The notes under the pieces are model-generated. The model saw only the letters and a program-made list of their open reading frames with translations, was not told where the DNA came from and searched no databases. This document shows, one piece after another, positions 52,201 through 60,942 of a stretch of DNA of 64,000 bases (its first letter is position 1; each line of letters starts with the position of its first letter). The stretch is from Aphelocoma coerulescens (Eukaryota > Chordata > Aves > Passeriformes > Corvidae). The stretch spans positions 59,120,109-59,184,108 of the forward strand of contig NW_027184085.1 in assembly GCF_041296385.1 (NCBI RefSeq), in the 5' to 3' direction. The translations under genes were made by a program, and so were the position numbers.

Positions 52201-55200
52201 CCACCCCCCTTTGCAATTACACCCCTCAAATATCTGCTTGAAGATGATGGTAATGAAGGATAGGGACTTCATGGTTTGATGCAGGCTCCCCATGGTATTC
52301 CTTTGAACTGCTGAGACGTAGACACTTACTCTTTGTTGTTTATTCCAGTTTTCACAAACCTTGCCATTCAGTGTAACCATATGTTCAAAGCAAAACATAA
52401 AATGATGTAGTTTTAAAGGACTCATTAATTTTCTTTGTACTCAAAAGCAGCTCCATTAAAAAATGTAATACGCAAATTCTGAACTCGAACATGTTCCAAT
52501 TTTATTGCTGTTTACTTCAAAGGGTCCTGAAAAGAGTATGCTGGAGAATTGAATTCTTTTGTTGAAAAATTAATCTTTCACTGACACTGACCCATTTTTT
52601 TATTCTCTCTGGTTTATGAATTTTTAAAGTTTTTATATTTGTAAGACAAGTCCATTCTTAAATGTCTTTTAGGATACCTCCCCTTGAAAGATTAAAAAGC
52701 AAACCATGTTATGCTTTTTGAAACCAGAAAGATAGTCTAGAAACTGCAATTGTCTTGACTGTTTCTGTTGAGGCCAAGATTGCTAAATAGATTATGTTAT
52801 ATATGCAAAATTTGTATATTTTTGAGCTGATGTTACTCATATGATTGAGATTAACTGAGAAATTAAGACCAGTATTCATGCCTTTACAAATAAAAAAGTG
52901 GTATCAATTATTCTAGCTGTTACTTGGAAAAAGTCATAGCTTGCTCTGTGCCCTACAAAGGTTATAAATCTCTGTAGGCTACAAATAACAGTGCAAGTGT
53001 TAATGCTTCTCTGCCGTACTCGGTCCATCTGACTGATCCAAAATGGTTGCACTACGTGCTCGCCCTTCTGTGAAGGCAAGACAAAAGCAGCTACAAGATT
53101 AGTAGACAGGTTGCAGCATAGACAATTCTACAACTCTTAAGTTCTGTATCCAGAGAAAACTCCAACAACAGTGTTCAAATAGACAGTCCTTTCTAAATAA
53201 GCAAATAACAGAAACTCCTCCACCTCCAGCCATTTTGATGTGGTTGATATTCTACTGGGTAACATAAGTGTAAAGGAGGTACTTTTAGAAATTCAGCCTC
53301 ATTGCTGTGGAGCACACAACAAACACCATAAATCAGTGTCTTCCCTTAGCCCATCCTGAAAACGTTCTGAATCTTCACACACATACACACCAGAAGTTAC
53401 TAGAAGTCAATATCACTACACATCTCTTTCTGCTTATTTGAAAGAACATCAAAATATTTAAATGCTTGGGGCATTAGATGATGCAATTTTCATGTACTGC
53501 ATTGCTCTATAATTATTATATAATTAGATTTAAATAGAGAGGGTGTAGTTTATAATGTCTGATTATAATAATATTCTGTTACTTGGTGTATATCATTATT
53601 ACTGCTAATGGCAAACTATAATTATTCTGTTTCTTGGAATAATTTCTACGATGGAATTTTGAAAGTCTCTTGTAAAGATTCATCAAATTAATTTTTCCAA
53701 GAAGTTGTCTTGATTTTCTAAAGCTGATCTGATTATTTTGACTGTTCTAAATAATTTCTGGAGATTCATTAACTCTCTTTTGCAGCAATCTCTACTATAA
53801 CTAAAGGGAGGAAATTCAGTGTTCCAAGAAGAGTGACCAATAATAAAGCATGGTGTGTTACATCTGCTGGGTTATAACAGATGATAGAGTATACAAGAAA
53901 TAGTACTTCCCAACTTATGATCTAAAAACTGGAAGAATACAGTTTTATATTTCAGTTGAAATAACTGGTTTCAGAAAGAAATTATCTTTGTGGATATGTG
54001 CAATATCTAATAGCATGCATTTTTAGTGAATATATACAGCTAGCTCAGTGGTGCCATAGAGTAAAAGGTGCCATAGGCAGCTGCTACACAGATAGGCATA
54101 TCATATCTGAATATTTTTCTAGCTTCACAGACTTTTAGAGTGTGGTATTTTCTTGTTATGATGTTGAGAGAACTTAAATTATACTATACAAACTGTATTG
54201 AAGTCTTACAGTGAAACAAAAATGCACATCTTGTTTATCCATTAAGCTTTCAAATGTCGGAGGATCTTAACCAGAGCTCCAGACTACTTAACATAATTAA
54301 TTATACAACAAATGTAATGAAATTTAATTTTAGCAGCTTTAATATAAATAACCCCCAAAACTTTAGAGATTAGCCAGTTGTCTTTCAGATAGGAAGCAGT
54401 TATTGAAAGACCTTTTTAGTCATCTGGGCATTTAACCATGAGAAAAAAGTTGTGGGGTCCTAAGCCTCATTAGCTCATAGATCTCATGTTAAGGAAGGCA
54501 GTCACCTCATGCCTTCCTGTGAATGCAGTTGAGGGTAAGTTCCAACTGAAGGTGGCATTGAATGGTATAACCCAAATTAAGTCATGGACCTGAAAAAAAG
54601 CAGGAAAATTGCACAACAATATATGGCAACATGAACAGAAATGTCCCTGTGGGTTTTGTTTATTGTAGCATCTACTTGGCATCAACAGTTAAATGTACAG
54701 TATTAGCAGTGACTTAATCACCAGCCATTGGCACAAAGAGCAAAAGGAATGGCTATAGTTAACACTGCTTCACTCTGTTTTATATTTTTCAAAATGCCAG
54801 CTTCTGCATCCAGTCCTTATTCTCACTTATACTTGTCCACTTCTTTTGGCACCTAAAGCTAATCAAAGGCAAAATGAATTACTGTAAATACATTAAATGG
54901 ACAATTGGTCTGAACTAATAATGGTCTCTTTAGCAGGTTGGGTGCAGAGGGAAATTAAAAATTTACTAAATTATTTGTATTTAAATGTTCTAGAAACATT
55001 TAGGGGAGAAAATTCCAGTTCTAGTTCTAGTGTTGAAGTATGTCTCTTGCTCATAATCAGGTCCTTCAGGGTTGTACCTGCTTTTTGTTTTCTGAAACTC
55101 TGAATAACCTGAAGTCTGCAGATGGTCTTTTCTTCAGGATTCATAACTTTGTTAATGAATGCCACCTCAGACTGAAATTTCAGCCATGGCTTACGTGTTA

Positions 55201-55839
55201 CTTTTTTATTTTTGTTTCTGTCAGGAAGTGTAACAAATTGCAACATTTTGTACCCATCTTTTCTATTCTTAGTTTCAGATATGACTTGAAAAATATGATA
55301 TGAGATTCAAAATAAATATGCTGAGCTATTTATGATTGTAACATTGTGTCTGGAGGGCAATTCTTCTCTAAAATGAGTGCAACACTAAAAAAAGTCTAAT
55401 TTTGTAAAATGTCTCACATACTGTCTAGTTTGTTACCAGTTTCTCAGACTGATTGTAATTTTAAATCCTTTTAGTTTAGGAGGAGTGTAATATGTTAGAA
55501 CAAAATACTGAATTATTTTTTTACCTATAAGCTTCTGTGTGAGAAAAGGCATCCAAGAATAATTTTTTTTTTCTTGGAAACCAGCTGTCATTTCCTTCAA
55601 AATCTCTGCTGCATAACAACTCCATTACAATTTTTGTGAAGAAAATGTCATTGTTGTTTATTTTTTTGTCTTTCCCTAAACCTGAGAAATATGGATACTA
55701 TAGATAAGTACAAATCAGATGTTATATGTTTACATACAAAATGAAACTGTTGAAATTATGTTTTGCAATAGGCCTATGCCTGGTCTTTGCATACACAAGC
55801 GGAAGGGAGAATACTATACTGTCTAAGGCCTGTAAGTCT
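49206..55839. other. Anonymous AT-rich sequence
   Basis: About 6.6 kb without a recognised gene. A GC-richer island at 49757-49992 is open for 75 codons in one frame and is described under findings. An octamer word lies at 50870-50877. No transposon that I can name. Confidence 0.45.
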
Positions 55840-55910
55840 GGTTTTGTTTGGTTTGGTTTGGTTTGGTTTGGTTTGGTTTGGTTTGGGTTGGGTTGGGTTG
55901 GGTTTTTTTT
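55840..55910. repeat. (TTTGG)n changing to (TTGGG)n
   Basis: About eight TTTGG units pass abruptly into four TTGGG units and then poly-T. The four GGG runs with two-base loops form a textbook G-quadruplex motif on the plus strand. Confidence 0.95.
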
Positions 55911-58276
55911 TGTGAATAGATTAAATTTTTCTTAAATTTAAGTAGGAGATGTTACCTTTTCAACAATAAAAGATGTCACATTATCAGGTTGTCTCTGGAC
56001 ACACAAGTAGTTCATCCCTCAGGTAATTTTAACAACAGAATAACCACACCCACAGCTGTGTTTAGGGTTTCAAGGTTTTATGCTCTCTGTGTGGTTAAAT
56101 ATTTGGCTGATTAGCCATGAATGAATTTTATCTCTAAGGGCTTTTTAAAATTTGACTTATTGCTACAATACCTGAATGCTTTCTGTGTAAAATCAATAGT
56201 AATAGCTAGTCTCTAAAGAAATTTTTGGGATTTGACACTTTTTTCTTAAAAATAAATATTGACCAGAACAAACAGTTATGATTTTTGTCTTTTCATATAT
56301 TTCTGCTACATATTTCTGCAACTTTCCTTATTTCTTCTCCATTTTCAGAATAGTCACCTCGGTGGCCGAAATCAATATGATGAGTGTTTTTGTTATGATT
56401 TAATGATTTTTGAAGATTTCTTTTAATTGACTAGTTTGGTGGAGGTGAAAGTAGTTTAGTGTCATATATTTTTATTTATTCCGAATGTGTAGTTAATACC
56501 TTGTCTGAAAGTATTTAGTATATATATCTATATATACATTTATATGACAAGGCTCCAGGAATTAAATAATACTTTTGCTCCTAGTCAAGTTCAACCGTGA
56601 GCAGTCCAAAGAGCTTTTTGACTTTGGTTAGCTGCTCTAGATGAATATTGTACACTGTGCAGTTGCTTCATTGTAGCCATGAGCAGTATGTATCCATGCA
56701 AAAATAATTTGAACTTTTTAATTTAAAAAGTAAATTCAAATAACAGGGTCATTTCCAAATTGCTCTTGCTGCCTCTTTTTTTTTTTGGACTGCTTTGTTT
56801 TTTGAACACCCACCAGAGAGCACTTTGTGTTTTCATACAGATAATGGAGATCAAACCTCTTTTCCATTTTGTTTGGTACATTTAGGTTTATTTCTTTGTA
56901 TAACACATTAAGCAAAAGCTTTTTTAAACTCATTTTTATATTCTCCTGAGTAAATATCACTTTGTCAAGGGTGGTTTATGGGAAATGGGACTGCTTTAAT
57001 TTGCTGCATCAGCTCACTGTGGCCTATTAAAATTGTGTGAACCAATTTTTGCTCAGATGTCAATATGGACATGTTGCAGTTTTATTCATTTTCTGTGCAG
57101 CATTTGCATTGATAATGTCCCTTCTTTGCAATTTTCTGTACCTTATGAATTGGGTGCTGCAAAGAACCGTGCTAAGGCATCTATTTCCCCTGCAAAAAGT
57201 GCATTGCACTGCAAATACAATACACACAAACACGTCCTCTTCATGCTCTTGACCCTCTATCTCTTTATGGCATGTTTCCTAACTGCCCAACAGCAGATGT
57301 ACAGACGTGAAGCCTTGTATCTCCTGACTGCTCTGTGTCCTGTCCTGTTCCTCCCTGACGTGTTTGGGAGCATCCATAGCCCTTGCAGTAATGTAAAGGA
57401 CTCTGTAAGCATCAATAAACCCAATAATAATAAGTCGTGAAAAAAAAGGCAGAGGGAAATTAATGCATAGTGAATCAACAAAGGCATTAAGCAAACCATT
57501 AATTAATTGCACTGGATAGATATTTCTGGTCTAATGAATTATCTTTACTCAACAAAAAACCTAATATGTAAACACTTTATAATTCCAGAACATGTTACTT
57601 GCTTGCAGTGAAACAGATGTGTTAATATTGCAGCATGCTATTCATGCACTTATTCTGATATTATTTTCACCTTTTGCTAAGGCAGTGTCTCACAGGGGAG
57701 AGTTATTCTGGGTCTATCTGTTAAATATGTCATGCAACTAACCCAGATCTGAGGAGCTAATTACGTTATCTGTGATGTTATGAAATAATTATAATCCTTG
57801 AAAAGGGGTCAGAAGTAACAGGACATCCCTGTATTGCAGCATTCACAGTTCAAACAGAGAGCTAACTTAAAAAAAAAAAAAAAAAAGAGAGAGAGAGAGG
57901 AATAAAGTGCTTGTAGGCTTTAACCCATTTACTTCTGTTGTCATCTGTACGCGCATAGCCAACTTGGCTTTGCACTTTCCAAATTGATCATGCATATTTT
58001 GTCTGCAGCCATTGTTCTCAACATAGTCTGGAAAACTGAAAAACACTCATATTTCAGCTCAGTTCAAAAGCTTTTGTTTTTTTACTTCCTGGCTCCCAGA
58101 TTTCTAATTTTTTTTTTTTCCCCCAGTGGTTTGATCACACACAGAGACTATTTTCTGAGACAAACTCAGTGTGGAAAGTAGGACACTCTGTGCAGTCAGA
58201 CTTAACTATGCACCTTGAATACAGTTGATAAATGAGCTGCTGGAAAGCGAGCAATTCTTGTTTTGCTAATTTTTAT
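55911..58276. other. Anonymous AT-rich sequence, possible conserved non-coding DNA
   Basis: About 2.4 kb. A 135-codon stop-free stretch at 57033-57440 overlaps other open frames on both strands and starts at TTG, so I do not call it a gene. The segment 57000-57520 could be a conserved non-coding element. An A18 run plus a GA repeat lies at 57869-57900. Confidence 0.45.
57869..57900. repeat. A18 run followed by (GA)n
   Basis: Eighteen A then about seven GA units. Confidence 0.9.
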
Positions 58277-59075
58277 CATAGACTCACAGAATAATTTGGG
58301 TTGGAATGGACCCTAAAGATCATCTAGTTCCCGCTCCTCAGCCTCATAAGTAGGGACTTCTCCCATTAGACAGGGTTGGTCAAAGCCCTATTCAGTCTGG
58401 TCTTGAACACTTCCAGGGATGAGGCATCCACAACTTCCCTTGGTAACTTGTCCTAGAGCCTCACCACCCCCACAGTAAGGAATTTCTTCCAAAAAACTAA
58501 TTTAAATCTAGACTTTTTCCATTTAATCCCATTCCCCATTGTCCTATTACTACATGCCCTTATAAAAGTCCCTCTCCAGCTGTCCATTTCAGGTACTGGG
58601 AGGTGCCATAAGATCTCCCCACAGGCTGAACTCTGTCTGTCTGTCTTCCAAGAAGTGCTGCAGCCCTCTGATCATCTTCCTGTCCCTCCTCTGGACTTGC
58701 TATAGCAGGTCCATATCCTCACTATGCTGAGGGCACCAGTGCTGGCTGGTGGGGTCCCACCAGAGCAGAGCAGAGTGGCAGAATCCCCTCCCTTGCCCTG
58801 CTGGATACACTGCTTTGGATGCAGCCTGGGATATGGTTGGTTGTATGGGCTGCCAGTGTACATTGCCAGGTCATGTCTAACTTTTCATCCACCAACACCC
58901 AGAAGTCCTTCTTCCCAGAGCTGCTCTCTATCCATTCTACACTCAGACTGTACTTGTGCTTGGGATGGCTCCAAGACAGCTGCAGGATCTTACAACTGGT
59001 CTTCTGAAATTCATGAGATTTGCTGTTGCATCTCTAAACTATGGAGGAACCGTGGAAAGACTCTTGGCTCTCTGA
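58277..59075 (-). mobile_element. CR1 LINE 3' half
   Basis: The plus strand starts ATAGACTCACAGAATAATTTGGGTTGG, the CR1 3' terminus read backwards, and continues through the 3' UTR. From about 58690 the minus strand encodes the CR1 reverse transcriptase C-terminus: WVLVDEKLDMT, QCTLAAH, EGILPLCSALVG. Homology to the SLERWCCANLMKF block can be followed to about 59040 and perhaps 59075, where the copy is 5'-truncated against the retroviral segment. Frameshifts present. Confidence 0.88.
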
Positions 59076-59084
59076 GCCACATAT

Positions 59085-59420
59085 GGACATTTATCTTAAA
59101 CTTAAAAAGATTCTTGAACAACAATTTGTAAATTTTAGCTTAATTCAAGCTCAAAAGGAACTGAAACATTTCCTTTCATGGTTGTTTAAGAACTTTTTCT
59201 ACGTTTCTTGGGGTTTGATTCTTACCAAAGACTTTTGGAAGACCGTTTGGACACAGTTAATTAATTTCTGAGTCAAAATATGTGCCGATGGAAGAATATT
59301 TTCATGAATATTACCTAATTACCAAGACGGTTGAACAATGTCAGCTGTGTCCTCGCAAAGGGAAGCCTGGCTTAGGGACAGCGCGACCTTGCCCACGTGC
59401 GCCGAGCGCTCTCTGAGCAG
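59085..59420 (+). pseudogene. Gag matrix-like fragment of an endogenous retrovirus
   Basis: The plus strand is open from at least 59041 to 59271. From the Met codon at about 59086 the translation has the pattern of a betaretrovirus-like Gag matrix domain: a leucine-rich first helix, a Q..L..FL.WLF second helix, then a DFW..VW..L block, the usual place of a conserved Trp. The frame ends in TGA at about 59269-59271. Shifting by one base, it stays open to about 59420 with a plausible continuation (KYVPMEEYF, then TVEQCQLCPRKGK), so a frameshift is likely. Capsid, nucleocapsid, pol and env are missing. It abuts the truncated CR1 on the left. The Met at 59041 probably lies in CR1 sequence and is not the native start. 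The assignment rests on pattern only, with no search. Confidence 0.5.
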
Positions 59421-59830
59421 CAGCGAGGCAGTTCCCCTGCGCGGGTGGAGCGACGCGAGCTGCAGTGTCGGCAGTGGAGCGAGGCGCGGCAGGAGCCCGC
59501 CCGGCCCCACGCAGCGCGTGGTGGAACGAGCCCCGTGAGAGGAGCAGCGCGCGGGCGGCAGCAGCGGCAGAGCGGAGCCGTGCCTGGCTGAGACGTGCGT
59601 TGGAGCAGGGCGCTCGGGGTCGTCGCTCGGAGGCCCGGCCGAGACATGGGTGCGGCGCCAGCCAACAGCGGCGCAGCTGGGAGCAGAGGCGACGGTGCAC
59701 AGGGAGCTGAGCAGCGTGGCCTGGCCCAGCCCACGCGGCCCTGAATGCGATCCTAGGAAGAGCGCGCAGGCACGAGCAGCCCCAATAGCCCCAGCAGCCC
59801 TGGCAGTTCCAATACGGGAGCGACCTAAAG
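59390..59830 (+). other. CpG-rich block upstream of the cold-shock frame
   Basis: About 440 bases very rich in G+C and CpG, in sharp contrast to the AT-rich surroundings. It is open in several frames on both strands, which reflects composition. In the frame of the downstream cold-shock gene, an ATG at 59646 with G at -3 and +4 starts a 32-codon Gly/Ala-rich frame (MGAAPANSGAAG...) ending in TGA at 59742-59744. TAG (59754) and TAA (59826) follow in the same frame. This resembles the GC-rich 5' leader and Ala/Pro-rich N-terminal region that precede the cold-shock domain in vertebrate Y-box genes. It could also be an LTR or leader piece. Retained CpGs suggest a young insertion or protection from methylation. 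Confidence 0.55.
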
Positions 59831-60374
59831 AGAAAGCAAAAACGCAGTGAGACAGAAAACAGCAGCCACTCAGAAAAAGGAAAAGATCATCATAGCTAAG
59901 GTTCTAGGAATAGTAAAATGGTATAATGTTAAACAAAATTATGGTTTTATAATGAGATGTGACAACCAGCAAGACATATTCGTTCATAGAACTGCTATTA
60001 AAAAGAATAACCCTGAAAAATACATCCCAAGCTTAGGAGATGGAGAAGTAGTAGAGTTCAAAATTGTGCAAGGTAGAAAAGGGTTACAAGCAGCAGAGGT
60101 CACTGAGCCTGATGGTGCTTTTATGAAAGGCAGTATATATGATAAAAATTGTAGTCATGTTAGACAATATTCACATTATAAACAGTCCCTACAGTCTCCC
60201 TTTCCTAATCCCACCTTTCCTTTTTACCCTATACCCAATATGAACCCTTTCCTAAGTTTACCCCATCCCCAATTTATCCCTAATCCGTTTTACACCCCAT
60301 GTTTTCCCTCACAAAACCATGCCTTTACCAATTGTTTCCCCAAAAATCCCTTTCCAATGCCGAGTGGGGGATGA
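59829..60374 (+). CDS. Y-box-type cold-shock domain protein carried by an LTR element
   Basis: The uninterrupted frame runs from the codon after TAA 59826-59828 to TGA 60372-60374. Counting from the GTG at 59847 gives 175 residues. Residues 13-99 are a Y-box-family cold-shock domain: KVLGIVKWYN (strand 1), NYGFI in the RNP1 position, DIFVHRTAI as RNP2, then the KKNNPEKY insertion and GDGEVVEF, typical of animal Y-box proteins and absent from bacterial cold-shock proteins. The aromatic and basic contacts Trp25, Phe34, Phe45 and His47 are kept; the Glu of the usual KGAEAA block is Gln. By eye about 60 percent identical to vertebrate YBX. The normal basic/acidic C-terminal repeats are replaced by a Phe/Pro/Asn-rich tail (residues 118-172) with NPF at 133, 146 and 167. 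Codons are A/T-rich, unlike host YBX genes. There is no AUG upstream in frame after the stop; the first (59952) falls inside the domain. The LTR lies 277 bases downstream. Expected activity: RNA or single-stranded DNA binding. Whether this copy is expressed is unknown. Confidence 0.72.
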   Translation, partial: RESKNAVRQKTAATQKKEKIIIAKVLGIVKWYNVKQNYGFIMRCDNQQDIFVHRTAIKKNNPEKYIPSLGDGEVVEFKIVQGRKGLQAAEVTEPDGAFMKGSIYDKNCSHVRQYSHYKQSLQSPFPNPTFPFYPIPNMNPFLSLPHPQFIPNPFYTPCFPSQNHAFTNCFPKNPFPMPSGG

Positions 60375-60651
60375 AGAGGGGGAAGGAAGAAATTAACTAT
60401 TGTTGTTTAGAGTTCCAACAGGTACAAATGGAAGAAACCCTCTCCTGCCTCAGTTTCCCCACAAAGCATGCTCGGAGAGTCCTGTCTCCCTTCTGTCAGC
60501 CTTAAGATGCTCCAGAGAATCTGTTTGGACATTTACAGACTCAGGAGGGTGGCTTGTTTTGTTTGGAAACCGTCCTTGTTATCTCATGTCTATCCAGTTG
60601 TTTTCAATGTTAAGTTTTAAATCTCTTTTTGTTAAAAATAAGCGGGTGCAA
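60375..60651 (+). mobile_element. 3' internal region of the element, with polypurine-like end
   Basis: The stretch between the cold-shock stop codon and the LTR has no convincing reading frame; a 151-codon frame starting at TTG runs across the LTR boundary and is not supported. The last bases before the LTR, AAAAATAAGCGGGTGCAA (60634-60651), sit where a retroviral polypurine tract should be and may be a decayed version. Confidence 0.5.
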
Positions 60652-60942
60652 TGTCGGGGTCCCTTCCCCCCTGCCATGTGGTCCAGGGAGAGGAGCCCTG
60701 GGGGGGAGGCACGGGGTTTCCCTGCCCCTGGTCAGCCTCGTTCCCCATGGGTTGGTTTGTGTTCCCCTGCGCGGGCAAGGACCCTCAGGTCCCGGGATTG
60801 TGAGAGTTCCTTGGCACAGCCCCGGCCATGCGGCTGGAGAAATAAACATCTCTGAAACATCTAGCAAGAATCTGTCCATATCTATTTCTTTTCCACAGGC
60901 CTCGTTTTCTGATACACGTGTTGCAGTATCCCCGCTGTAACA
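60652..60942 (+). mobile_element. 3' LTR downstream of the cold-shock gene
   Basis: Starts TGTCGGGGTCCC and ends CCCCGCTGTAACA, an imperfect inverted repeat with TG...CA termini. AATAAA at 60841-60846 is followed about 95 bases later by the 3' end, which fits a U3-R-U5 layout of 291 bases. GC-rich U3 contrasts with surrounding sequence. No second copy of this LTR is found on the left, so the 5' LTR is missing or outside the recognisable element. A target duplication cannot be tested; the right flank starts CCATTA. Confidence 0.72.
60841..60846 (+). promoter_or_regulatory. LTR polyadenylation signal AATAAA
   Basis: Canonical hexamer within the LTR, preceded by GC-rich U3 and followed by T-rich sequence. 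It would end transcripts that include the cold-shock frame. Confidence 0.65.

Noticed and set aside
59341..59734. Two 119-120 codon minus-strand Arg/Ala-rich frames
   Set aside because: CpG-rich composition leaves several frames open; antisense to the element and without recognisable domains.
59829..60374. Ordinary processed pseudogene of a host YBX gene
   Set aside because: Not excluded, but disfavoured: no poly-A end, host C-terminus absent, A/T-rich codons, and an LTR downstream.
60400..60855. 151-codon plus-strand frame crossing the LTR boundary
   Set aside because: Starts at TTG and runs from internal sequence into the LTR; no domain seen.
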